Positions 10,260 through 17,809 of a stretch of 64,000 nucleotides of DNA are shown one piece after another. The notes below the pieces were generated by a model. It was not told the origin of the DNA, did no database searches, and worked only from the letters and a program-made list of their open reading frames with translations. Position numbers and translations under genes: made by a program. Numbering within the stretch: the first letter of the stretch is position 1; every line of letters begins with the position of its first letter. The stretch comes from Saccharothrix obliqua (GTDB lineage: Bacteria; Actinomycetota; Actinomycetes; Mycobacteriales; Pseudonocardiaceae). The stretch spans positions 124,001-188,000 of the forward strand of contig NZ_JAHXGQ010000007.1 in assembly GCF_019375475.1 (NCBI RefSeq), read 5' to 3'.

Positions 10260-10559
10260 CAGCGTGCTCCCTTCCCGTTCTTCCCAGGCCGGGTGCGCCG
10301 GCCACGACGCCGGAAGGTTGCATCAGGAAGTAGTACGTCTTGACCCGCCTGACGTGGCCTTGACACCCCGCACCGCCTTCTTTACGGCGCATTGACGGTC
10401 GAGAGACGCTGCTCTCACCAGCGGGTACACCCGATCAGCCCATGCCGGTTACGGTGCGTGACCACGACGGGGAGCCGCACCCCGGTCCTCTGTGGACCGG
10501 CCGGCGGTTCGGGGCACCCCTTATGCTGCCCGGCATTCCCACGGCAGCAGGGCGGCGAT
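10260..10559. other. Divergent intergenic region, kdp operon / hypothetical gene
   Basis: About 300 nt between the kdp leader cistron and the next plus-strand gene. It must hold the kdp promoter (read leftwards) and that of the gene at 10560. Apart from the ribosome site in front of the 27-aa cistron I see no convincing -35/-10 pair, KdpE-type AT-rich box or riboswitch fold. Confidence 0.4.
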
Positions 10560-11933
10560 GTGATCATCCTCGACAACATGGCGGTGCTCGGCGCGCGCAA
10601 CGCGTTGCGCCCCGAATTCCCGGTCTACGACGAGGATGTGCGAAAACCACACGACAAGTGGGACTTCGCGCTCACCGACCGCCTGCGGCACGTGGCGGAC
10701 ATCGCGTGCCTCGGCCAACTGGTGCAGGCGGTCGTGCTGCACGACGTGATCGGCCTGAGCCCGTTGGGCGGGGGCTCCACCGGCCCGCTGCCGCCGGAAC
10801 TCGACGGCCTGGCGGAGGTCGTGCGGCCGGTGCTCCCCGACGACGACCACCGCCCGATCCTGCTGCACGCCGCCGAGCGCGCCTACGCCCGCGCGGGCGG
10901 CGAGGACTTCAAGGACCACGTAGCGCGGCTGCGGGACCACCCGGTGGTCGGCGCGTTCGTGCAGGTCAGCAACGGCCACTTCGGGACGGGGTTCTCCGAC
11001 GTGGAGCAGTTCACCGACCTGCGCGAGGTGCACGACTACTACGGGCAGGTGGCGACCACGCCACCGCGGCGGCGGACGGCGGCGGACCGCGTGCTGCGCC
11101 GACCGCACCAGCCGCTGGTGGGTGGTTTCGCCGAACTGGAGCTGCGGTCCCGCGTCACGTACCGGGTCGCCCGCGGCCTCGGCCACCCCTTCGAGAAGTC
11201 GCACCCGGGCGACGAGCGGTTCCAGGAGCACGCCGACGCGGGACTGGACGTGCTGCGGCACGTGGCGGCCACCAACTACCACGCCGACCTGGCCCTGCTG
11301 GTCGACGCCTGGTACGCGCCGCACCCGCTGCGCGCGCCGCTGACCGACTACGGCGCGGCCGACCCGCTCTCCGCCGCCGACCGCCGCCGGTTGCGGCACC
11401 TGCTGGGCCACCGGCGCGGCGCGAAGCTCGCGCGGCGGCACGTCACCACCGAGGCCGACGTGGCGCTGCCGCTGCTGCTGGCCCACGTGCTGGAACGGGC
11501 CGCCTCACCCGACGACGTCGTGCCGGTCGCCCTGGAGCTGCGCGCGACGCGGCCCGCGCGTCGGCTGCGGGCGTGGTTCGCCGAGGTCGAGGAGCGGCTG
11601 GCCGGCGGCGGCCTCGCGGCGGACCAGGTCGCGGACCGGCTGCGTGCCCTGGCGGACGCGAGCGACGCGTTCGAACCGGACCACCGGGTGGGCGTGCGGC
11701 TGGGCATCGGTCCGCTGTCCACGCGGCGCCTGCCCCGCTTCGCCGGCCGCCCGCGCCGGCTGCGCTTCGGCTACGACCTGACGCGGGTCACCGAGAGCGC
11801 CGTGGACCTGGCGCCGCTGCTGCGCCGCGCGCTGGGCGAGGACTCCGCGCGGGCGTGGGAGGCCGGGCGCGAGCTGTTCGGCACCTCCGGGCCGGCCGCC
11901 GCGGTGGACAAGCGTCAGCGCTCGAACCCGTAG
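10560..11933 (+). CDS. Conserved hypothetical protein, soluble, 457 aa
   Basis: Not recognised. The protein is hydrophilic, rich in Arg, Asp, His and Leu, and has no signal peptide or membrane helix. It begins with a well-ordered segment (LDNMAVLGARNALRPEFPV) and later has several helical stretches, such as RRLRAWFAEVEERLAGGGLA. The frame is open from 10392, but coding character starts around the GTG at 10560 (weak AGGG upstream); an ATG at 10578 is also possible. The 3' end overlaps the convergent ABM-domain gene by 19 bases. Confidence 0.7.
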   Translation: MIILDNMAVLGARNALRPEFPVYDEDVRKPHDKWDFALTDRLRHVADIACLGQLVQAVVLHDVIGLSPLGGGSTGPLPPELDGLAEVVRPVLPDDDHRPILLHAAERAYARAGGEDFKDHVARLRDHPVVGAFVQVSNGHFGTGFSDVEQFTDLREVHDYYGQVATTPPRRRTAADRVLRRPHQPLVGGFAELELRSRVTYRVARGLGHPFEKSHPGDERFQEHADAGLDVLRHVAATNYHADLALLVDAWYAPHPLRAPLTDYGAADPLSAADRRRLRHLLGHRRGAKLARRHVTTEADVALPLLLAHVLERAASPDDVVPVALELRATRPARRLRAWFAEVEERLAGGGLAADQVADRLRALADASDAFEPDHRVGVRLGIGPLSTRRLPRFAGRPRRLRFGYDLTRVTESAVDLAPLLRRALGEDSARAWEAGRELFGTSGPAAAVDKRQRSNP

Positions 11934-12241
11934 GCGCGCTCCACCTTCGCCACCTCGACGTGGTAGTCGGCGTACCAGCGCTCACGGCCGAGCCGTTGCG
12001 CCTCCAGGTGCTCGGGGTGCTGCTTCCACGCCGCGATCGACTCGGCGTCGCGGTAGTAGAGGGCGGTCAGCTCGCGCCCGTCCGCGCCCGTCTGCGATTC
12101 GCGGCCGAGGTAGCCGGGCTGCCGGACGCTCAACTCGGCCATGCGGCGCGCCATCTCGGCGTAGCCCTCGGGGTCCTCGGCGGTCAGCGAACTGCTGATG
12201 ACCACCACGTAGTACGGCGGTTCGGGTCGGACGAAGGACAT
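11915..12241 (-). CDS. Antibiotic biosynthesis monooxygenase (ABM) domain protein
   Basis: Dimeric alpha/beta-barrel small protein, 108 aa. The pattern YYVVVISSSLTAEDPEGYAE, a mid-region with LGRESQ and ALYYRDAESIAAWKQHPEH matches ABM-superfamily proteins, which include cofactor-free monooxygenases and heme-handling proteins. The conserved W-K-x-H-P-E-H segment is typical. No pathway partner is next to it, so the substrate is unknown. Confidence 0.82.
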   Translation of the reverse strand: MSFVRPEPPYYVVVISSSLTAEDPEGYAEMARRMAELSVRQPGYLGRESQTGADGRELTALYYRDAESIAAWKQHPEHLEAQRLGRERWYADYHVEVAKVERAYGFER

Positions 12242-12299
12242 ACCCCGACCCTAGGGCTCGCACCGCCGTGCCGGGCGGGTTTCCACGGTGCGGGACGGC

Positions 12300-13301
12300 T
12301 CACGGCCGCAGCACGAGCCGGATCGGGTTGCCCTCCTTGCGGATCAGCCGGTCCACGGCCTCCGGCGCGCGGTCCAGCGGCAGGACGTCGCTGATGGACC
12401 GGCTGAATTCGATCCGCCCGAACCGGACCAGCCGCACCAGCTCCAGCAGGTCCGCCGACTCCGACCCGTAGTGGCCGCGCACCTGTTGCTGGAAGTAGCT
12501 GAACGCCGTGCCGTCGGTGATCGTCAACGGCCGGTCGGTGAGGCCGACCAGCACCAGCCGCCCCTTGACGTCCAGGCACGCCACCGCCTGCTCGCGCACC
12601 GCCGCCACACCGGCGAAGTCGAACGCCGCCGCCAGTCCCCGGCCACCGGCGGCTTCCCGGACCTTGCGCGGCAACTCCTCGTCGGCGGAGTCGAACGCGA
12701 GGTCGGCCCCGAACGCGAGCGCCCGGTCCCGTGCCGCGGCGAGCGGGTCCACCACCACGACCGGCGCCGCGCCCACCAGCCGGAGCAACTGCACGGCGTG
12801 CGCGCCCAGGCCGCCCGCGCCCCACACGCCGACCGCCTCGCCGGCGCGGACCTGCCCCGTGGTGGTGATCGCGGCCCACGGCGTGCTCACCGCGTCCGGC
12901 AGGATCGCCGCCTCCTCGAACGACAGGCTGTCCGGGATGGGCACCACCGTGTCGGCCCGTGCGAGCGCGAACTCCGCCCACCCGCCGTCGTAGTCGACAC
13001 CACGCGTGAACACCACGCCGTTGCGCTCCTCACCGGCCTGCAACAGCACGCGTTGGCCCTCCTGGACGCCTTCGACGTCCGGGCCCAGCGCGTCCACGGT
13101 GCCGGACACCTCGTGGCCGAGCGTCACCACGTCGCCGGGCAGGAACAGGGGCGCGAGGCTCCCGTCGATCAGGTGCACGTCGGACAGGCACACCCCGGCG
13201 GCGGCCACGGCGATCCGCACCTGACCGGGTCCCGGTTCCGGCGTCGGGACCTCCTCGACCGACAGGGCGTGCGACTTCACGTTCAACCGGGCAGCCAGCA
13301 T
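12300..13301 (-). CDS. Zinc-binding alcohol dehydrogenase, MDR superfamily
   Basis: Medium-chain dehydrogenase/reductase of 333 aa. The GroES-like N-terminal half has catalytic-zinc features (AAGVCLSDVHLIDG, GHEVSGTV). The Rossmann half has GVWGAGGLGAHAVQLLRLVG and an acidic residue after the second strand (VVVVDPLAAA), suggesting NAD(H). The four-Cys structural-zinc loop is absent. The ATG at 13301 has GAGGAGG 7 nt upstream; the long open frame before it is not coding. Confidence 0.88.
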   Translation of the reverse strand: MLAARLNVKSHALSVEEVPTPEPGPGQVRIAVAAAGVCLSDVHLIDGSLAPLFLPGDVVTLGHEVSGTVDALGPDVEGVQEGQRVLLQAGEERNGVVFTRGVDYDGGWAEFALARADTVVPIPDSLSFEEAAILPDAVSTPWAAITTTGQVRAGEAVGVWGAGGLGAHAVQLLRLVGAAPVVVVDPLAAARDRALAFGADLAFDSADEELPRKVREAAGGRGLAAAFDFAGVAAVREQAVACLDVKGRLVLVGLTDRPLTITDGTAFSYFQQQVRGHYGSESADLLELVRLVRFGRIEFSRSISDVLPLDRAPEAVDRLIRKEGNPIRLVLRP

Positions 13302-13412
13302 GGACGCCTCCTCGACTCGGCGCGACACCCCCGTCCTACGTCGCCCGCCGACCGCCCGCAACACGGTCACCCGTTCGTGAGCACTCCCCCGCACTGCGCC
13401 ACAATCGTCGGC

Positions 13413-14000
13413 GTGCTCCCCGAAAACCCCACCGGCGAACACCTCGGCGTCGGGCACATCACCCTCACCGTCGTGGACGTGGACCGCAGCGTCGCGTTCT
13501 ACACGGCGTTGTTCGGCGGCGCCGTGCGGCACGCGGGCGAGGACGCGATCGGACCGTTCGCCGTGGTCGACGGTCCGGGCGTGCGACTGGGCTTCCGCAG
13601 GCACCGCACCACCCGCGCCGACGACCGCTTCGCGCCCGACCGGGTGGGTCTGGACCACCTGGCGGTGCACGTCGCGGACGTCACCCGGCTGCTCGCGTGG
13701 CGCGACCGCCTGGACCGCCTGGGCGCGCGGCACTCCGGCATCGTCGAGGACGCGTGGGGCCACCACCTCAACGCCGAGGACCCGGACGGCATCGCGCTGG
13801 AGTTCCACAGCCCGTCCACTCCGGACCAGTCCACAGTGGATGGTGTGGACAACCGGAATGCACCTGTCCGGTCTTCCCCGGACGTGCGACAGTCTGAGGC
13901 GTGCCCGACCGAGAACGCCTGCGCGCCACCTTCGGCGAGGACGCCCCTCGCTACGACCGAGCCCGTCCCACCTACCCACCGGAGCTGGTGGCCGACCTGA
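13413..14000 (+). CDS. VOC/glyoxalase-fold protein with C-terminal overhang
   Basis: Vicinal-oxygen-chelate domain with two beta-alpha-beta-beta-beta halves, starting LGVGHITLTVVDVDRSVAFY and ending HHLNAEDPDGIALEFHSP. It carries the usual His/Glu metal ligands. The fold ends near residue 135, but the frame runs on about 60 residues of low-complexity sequence and overlaps the following methyltransferase by 100 bases. A CACAAT hexamer ends 7 nt before the GTG, fitting a leaderless transcript. Members act as dioxygenases, lyases or resistance proteins; the role here is unknown. Confidence 0.78.
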   Translation: MLPENPTGEHLGVGHITLTVVDVDRSVAFYTALFGGAVRHAGEDAIGPFAVVDGPGVRLGFRRHRTTRADDRFAPDRVGLDHLAVHVADVTRLLAWRDRLDRLGARHSGIVEDAWGHHLNAEDPDGIALEFHSPSTPDQSTVDGVDNRNAPVRSSPDVRQSEACPTENACAPPSARTPLATTEPVPPTHRSWWPT

Positions 14001-14692
14001 CCGCCGCGGCGGACCTGACGCCGACGTCCCGCGTGCTGGAGATCGGTTGCGGCACGGGGCAGCTCACCGTTCCCCTGGCCATGCGCGGCTGCGCGATCAC
14101 CGCCCTGGACCTGAGCCTGTCCATGGTCGACCTGGCCCGCCGCAACCTGGCCGCCTACCCGGCGACCACGGTGGAGCTGTCCGCGTTCGAGACGTGGCCG
14201 CTCCCCCCGGTCCCGTTCGACCTGGTGGTGTCGGCCACCGCGTTCCACTGGATCGACCCGGCGACCAGAACCGCCAAGGCCGCCGAGGCGTTGCGCCCCG
14301 GCGGCACCCTGGCCCTGATCACCACGCACCACGTGGCCGGCGGCACGGAGGACTTCTGGGTGGAGGTCCAGCACTCCTACCGCCGCCACGACCCCGACAC
14401 CCCGCCCGACCTGCGCCTACCCCGGCCGGACAGCATCCCCCCGGACGCGACCGACTTCACCCCGCACTTCGCCCCCATCCACTTCCGCCGTTATGAGCGG
14501 GACGTGCCGTACACCGGTGACGAGTACGTGGACCTGCTGCTCACGTACTCCAACCACCGTTCCCTGCCCGAGCCCAACCGGGAGGCCCTGCTGACCGAGA
14601 TCAAGTCGTTGATCGACACCAGGTACGCCGGGCGGATCGTCAAGCGCTACCTGTTCGAACTCGCCTTCGCCCGCCTGCGTCACGAGGGATAG
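13901..14692 (+). CDS. Class I SAM-dependent methyltransferase
   Basis: 263-aa methyltransferase starting RLRATFGEDAPRYDRARPTY, a typical opening of this family. SAM motif I is VLEIGCGTGQLTVPLA and the acidic loop ALDLS follows. A conserved VVSATAFHWID segment corresponds to motif IV. The GTG start at 13901 lies inside the 3' end of the VOC gene in another frame. The substrate is unknown. The stop overlaps the convergent SUKH gene by 13 bases. Confidence 0.85.
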   Translation: MPDRERLRATFGEDAPRYDRARPTYPPELVADLTAAADLTPTSRVLEIGCGTGQLTVPLAMRGCAITALDLSLSMVDLARRNLAAYPATTVELSAFETWPLPPVPFDLVVSATAFHWIDPATRTAKAAEALRPGGTLALITTHHVAGGTEDFWVEVQHSYRRHDPDTPPDLRLPRPDSIPPDATDFTPHFAPIHFRRYERDVPYTGDEYVDLLLTYSNHRSLPEPNREALLTEIKSLIDTRYAGRIVKRYLFELAFARLRHEG

Positions 14693-15180
14693 GTGTCCCC
14701 GTAGACACCCTTCAAACTGACGCTCGCCTCGTCCGCGGCCGTTTTGCGGAGGAACTCCAGCAACGTCGCCGCGGCGCGCACGGGAGCAGCCTCGCCATCC
14801 ACGTAGCAGTACACGGCACCAGGATCGTCCTGCTCGAAGAAGTAGTACCGGTACCCCTGGTGGGACCCGATGAAGAACCGCCCGCGGGTCCGGAAGTCGG
14901 GAGCGTCGAGGGTCACGTAATCCGCCACCCACTCCGGCAGGTCGACAATGGCCGGGTAGTAGAAATGAGTCCCGAGCAGCAACCGCCCGGCCTGCCGCCC
15001 GAGCCGCCGCAAGAACACCCGGTACTCCTCCGGCACCGAAAAGTCCCCCGCCGCCGCCAACACCTCGGCAACCTCGGCCTCGGAACACCCCACCAACTGG
15101 TGCTCGTACGCCAGCTTCATCTCCACCAGCGCACGTGCGAACTGCTCCAGGTCGCCAGCCGGATCTCCGATCAACCCCAC
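14680..15180 (-). CDS. SMI1/KNR4 (SUKH) family protein
   Basis: 166 aa with the SUKH pattern: a helical start, then FSVPEEYRVFLRRLGRQAGR, GTHFYYPAI, and RFFIGSHQGYRYYFFEQDDP followed by AVYCYVDGEA. SUKH proteins are best known as immunity proteins against polymorphic toxins, though some have housekeeping roles. A large Rhs toxin lies 2.8 kb away, but the gene next to that toxin is a better immunity candidate. The GTG at 15180 has GGAGG 5 nt upstream; a TTG at 15195 is less likely. Confidence 0.8.
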   Translation of the reverse strand: MGLIGDPAGDLEQFARALVEMKLAYEHQLVGCSEAEVAEVLAAAGDFSVPEEYRVFLRRLGRQAGRLLLGTHFYYPAIVDLPEWVADYVTLDAPDFRTRGRFFIGSHQGYRYYFFEQDDPGAVYCYVDGEAAPVRAAATLLEFLRKTAADEASVSLKGVYGDTYPS

Positions 15181-15250
15181 GTCGCCTCCACTCAAGCAAC
15201 CGCACCGCCACCAACCATCGGACGTGACGGTGGCCCATCCCGCTGACGGT

Positions 15251-15979
15251 TCATTCGTCAGGGACGAGGGTGTGTTCCATCCACACGTTCGGCTCCACGT
15301 AGACCCCCACGCCGCCGGACACCACCACCGGGGTCAGCCCGCCGTCCACGACGTTCGGCCCGTCCACCAACGTCATCCCGGTCCAAGCCGCCCACTGCGC
15401 CACCGTCCCCGTGATCGTCATGGAGAACGGCGCGATCTTCACGACCCGCGCGCCCAGCCGCTCGTGCGCCCGGATCCAGGGGTCCTCCGAGAACCCGCCC
15501 GACCGCCGCCGGAGGAATTCCTCCATACCCACCAACGGGTCCTTGGTCGTCGGCCGCACCGGCACGACGAACCGCCGCAGCCCGCGTGCCCGTGCGACGT
15601 CACGCAACCCGCCCAAGGCCACCGCGGCGATCCCCTCGCCCCGACGCCCCTCCGCGACCTGCACGTCGAGCGCCACCAGGCAGGTCGGCGCACGCCCGTC
15701 CAACGCGTCCGCGGCAGCCCACAGGATCGCGCCGTCCCACCCGTGGTCGGGCAGCTCGGTCCGCTCCGCGTCCGGGAAGACCAACGGCACCGCGACGGCT
15801 CGGGCCACCGGCACGTCGCCGTCCAGCACGACGAGGAAGCATTCGGGCCACCGGTCCGCCAACCGCCGGGCCCGCGTGAGCGAGGCGACGGGGTCGTGCC
15901 CCATGAACTCCGCGCCGACACTGCCCAACCGCACCGCGGCCTCCAGCAGATCGGGCCGCTCGGCCAGGTTCACGATCAC
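15251..15979 (-). CDS. GNAT-like N-acetyltransferase family protein
   Basis: 242 aa. It shows GNAT-like features: an opening helix, FLVVLDGDVPVARAVAVPLV, the strand ALDVQVAEGRRGEGIAAVAL with an R-R-G-E-G-I acetyl-CoA loop (motif A), and a C-terminal domain. The acceptor is not known. The GTG at 15979 overlaps the SDR stop as GTGA, so it is the second gene of the TetR-controlled unit. Confidence 0.72.
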   Translation of the reverse strand: MIVNLAERPDLLEAAVRLGSVGAEFMGHDPVASLTRARRLADRWPECFLVVLDGDVPVARAVAVPLVFPDAERTELPDHGWDGAILWAAADALDGRAPTCLVALDVQVAEGRRGEGIAAVALGGLRDVARARGLRRFVVPVRPTTKDPLVGMEEFLRRRSGGFSEDPWIRAHERLGARVVKIAPFSMTITGTVAQWAAWTGMTLVDGPNVVDGGLTPVVVSGGVGVYVEPNVWMEHTLVPDE

Positions 15980-16731
15980 GCCACCACCGCCACCCCGGTG
16001 CGCCCACCGTCCACGTCCAGCACACTCCCGTGTACGAAAGCCGCGTCGTCGGACGCGAGGTACACGGCCGCCGCCGCGATCGCGTCGGGACCGCCGGCCG
16101 TGCCGAAGGGCGTGCCGCGCATGAACCGCTCGGCAGGCGACTCCGCCACCTCGGGCGCCCGGATCACGCCCGGCGACACCGCGTTCACGCGCACCCCCTG
16201 CCCACCGAACTCCGCCGCCCAGGCGCGGGTCAGCGTCTCGACCGCGCCCTTGGTGGAAGCGTAGAGCGCGCCGACGGGCAGGCTCAGCCGAGCCACCCAC
16301 GAGCCGAGGTTGACGATCACGCCACTCCCCCGCGCGATCATGCCCGGAACCAGAGCCTGCACGAGGAAGAACGGCGCCTTCACGTTGACCGCGTAGACGC
16401 GGTCGAACATCTCGTCGTCAACCTCGGACGTCGAGCCGCCGGGGAAGATCCCGGCGTTGTTCACCAGCACGTCGACCCGCTTGGTGGTGGCGAGCGCCGC
16501 CGACGCGAGCGCCCGACTGGCTTCCGGCGTGCCGTCCAGCTCCGCGGGCACGAAATCCGCCCGGCCACCGGCGTCCCGGATCAGCGAGACCACCTCGCCG
16601 CCCCTGGCCGAGTCCCGCCCGGACACGATGACGTGGGCCCCTTCCGCGGCGTAGGCGATCGCGATGGCGCGGCCGATGTTGCTGGTGGAACCGGTGATGA
16701 GGGCCGTCCGGCCCTGGAGTCGCTTGGTCAC
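15976..16731 (-). CDS. Short-chain dehydrogenase/reductase (SDR), classical type
   Basis: NAD(P)-dependent oxidoreductase, about 251 aa. It has the cofactor motif TGSTSNIGRAIAIA with a Ser/Arg-rich SGRDSA loop that favours NADPH, the NNAG motif (LVNNAGIF), a catalytic Ser in NLGSWVARLSL and YASTK as the catalytic Tyr-x-x-x-Lys. GTG at 16731 is preferred; the frame's earlier start at 16773 would swallow a probable operator. It follows tetR by 10 nt and is coupled to the GNAT gene, so all three probably respond to the same ligand. Confidence 0.9.
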   Translation of the reverse strand: MTKRLQGRTALITGSTSNIGRAIAIAYAAEGAHVIVSGRDSARGGEVVSLIRDAGGRADFVPAELDGTPEASRALASAALATTKRVDVLVNNAGIFPGGSTSEVDDEMFDRVYAVNVKAPFFLVQALVPGMIARGSGVIVNLGSWVARLSLPVGALYASTKGAVETLTRAWAAEFGGQGVRVNAVSPGVIRAPEVAESPAERFMRGTPFGTAGGPDAIAAAAVYLASDDAAFVHGSVLDVDGGRTGVAVVA

Positions 16732-16741
16732 GACCTCGAAG

Positions 16742-17341
16742 CTACGAGCGTATTTTTGGACCAGCAAGTCCAAAACCTTCGAGCAACGCGTCCAGCACCG
16801 CCTCCAGGTGCGCGGTGCTCCCGGTGGACCGCAGCACCTGAACCCCGCCCTGGATGCCCGCGATGAACGCCGCGGCCAGGCGGTCGGCGTCCACGTCGCC
16901 CACCAGCCCGGCCTCCCGCATCGCGACGATGCCGAGCCGCAGGTCCTCCTGCCACCGCGCGAGCAACGCGGTCACCACCTCCGACGCACCGGGCGTGCCA
17001 CCGACCTGGGCCATCAGCGACCCCAACGGACAATGCCGCCCCTGCGCCCGGTACCGGGCGACCACAGCCTCCCGCCACCGCCCCCAGGCGGCACGCGACG
17101 TCAGCGCCCCGAGATGCGGCTGCTGGTCCTGAAGCACCAGTTCGGCCTCATACCGGGCGACCGCGAGCAGCAACTCCTCCTTCCCACCGGGGAAGTAGTG
17201 GAAGATCTGCCCCTTGCTGGTCCCGGTGATGGCGCGGATGTCGTCCAACGTCACATCCCCGGGCTCATCACCCCGCAGGTAAACCGCAGTCCCCTCAACG
17301 ATCCGCTGCCGCGTCGCGCGCCCCTTGGCGGTGATGACCAT
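16742..17341 (-). CDS. TetR-family transcriptional regulator, LmrA/YxaF-like
   Basis: 199-aa repressor. The N-terminal helix-turn-helix reads TLDDIRAITGTSKGQIFHYF. The ligand-binding half contains GRHCPLGSLMAQVGG, typical of the LmrA/YxaF-like C-terminal domain. The ATG at 17341 lies 13 nt from a 16-bp palindrome (17355-17370). A second copy of the palindrome pattern is embedded in the 3' end of this gene, just before the SDR. This suggests autorepression and control of SDR-GNAT. Confidence 0.9.
   Translation of the reverse strand: MVITAKGRATRQRIVEGTAVYLRGDEPGDVTLDDIRAITGTSKGQIFHYFPGGKEELLLAVARYEAELVLQDQQPHLGALTSRAAWGRWREAVVARYRAQGRHCPLGSLMAQVGGTPGASEVVTALLARWQEDLRLGIVAMREAGLVGDVDADRLAAAFIAGIQGGVQVLRSTGSTAHLEAVLDALLEGFGLAGPKIRS
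16757..16772. promoter_or_regulatory. Putative TetR operator O2 (inside tetR 3' end, upstream of SDR)
   Basis: Palindrome TGGAC-N6-GTCCA; with flanking bases the arms extend to 8 bp on each side (TTTTGGAC / GTCCAAAA). It has the same half-sites and spacing as the copy in front of tetR. It lies 26 nt before the SDR start, within the last codons of tetR. Confidence 0.6.
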
Positions 17342-17354
17342 CAGAGAAGGATAG

Positions 17355-17370
17355 TGGACCGGACGGTCCA
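17355..17370. promoter_or_regulatory. Putative TetR operator O1 (upstream of tetR)
   Basis: Palindrome TGGAC-N6-GTCCA (TGGACCGGACGGTCCA), 13 nt before the tetR start codon. The GGACC...GGTCC form resembles the GACC...GGTC boxes known for LmrA/YxaF-type repressors. Confidence 0.65.
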
Positions 17371-17470
17371 GACATCGGTCCGCTCTCCGAGGTCGCATGG
17401 ACGACCGGGGCTCGACCCACATGACGGCCACCCCGGCCGAAAAAATCACCGCCCGCCCACCTCAGCTCGA

Positions 17471-17809
17471 TCACCCCTCGCTCGAGGTGATGTGCCGGTA
17501 GTACCGGGTGGACTCCTGCAACGCCTCGTCGAGGGCGATCAGCCCCTCCTTGTGTCGCCACTCACGTGTTCCCCTCTGACAAGCCTCCCAAGCACTGATA
17601 CATTTTTTCTCGAGCCTCTCGACTTCGAATAGGATTTCGTCGTACCGATCCCACTCAAAACGCCCTCTCGAGGCGTCTCGCATTCGGTCGTTGAAATCCT
17701 GCTGAGCCACCAGCACTTCACCGACCCGACGCAGCATGAGCCCACCGACGATTCTGCTGACAATGATCTCAGCAAGCACAATCGCATATCGTGACGGCCA
17801 CGCCACCAC
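17471..17809 (-). CDS. Candidate immunity protein for the Rhs toxin
   Basis: 112 aa, not recognised as a known family. It starts with a hydrophobic stretch (YAIVLAEIIVSRIVGGLM), then becomes charged and helical (RFEWDRYDEILFEVERLEKK). The GTG at 17809 shares one base with the Rhs stop (TAGTG) and uses the GAGGAGGGGG at the toxin 3' end as its ribosome site, so it is translated with the toxin. Base composition is visibly lower in GC than its neighbours, as often seen for exchanged toxin tips and immunity genes. The immunity role is inferred from position only. Confidence 0.65.
   Translation of the reverse strand: MVAWPSRYAIVLAEIIVSRIVGGLMLRRVGEVLVAQQDFNDRMRDASRGRFEWDRYDEILFEVERLEKKCISAWEACQRGTREWRHKEGLIALDEALQESTRYYRHITSSEG

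Noticed and set aside
10392-10559. N-terminal extension of the 457-aa hypothetical protein
   Set aside because: Cys/Arg/Pro-rich translation without a ribosome site, lying in the kdp promoter region.
12302-13410. Plus-strand frame leading into the VOC gene
   Set aside because: Antisense to the alcohol dehydrogenase; only the part from the GTG at 13413 has VOC-like sequence.
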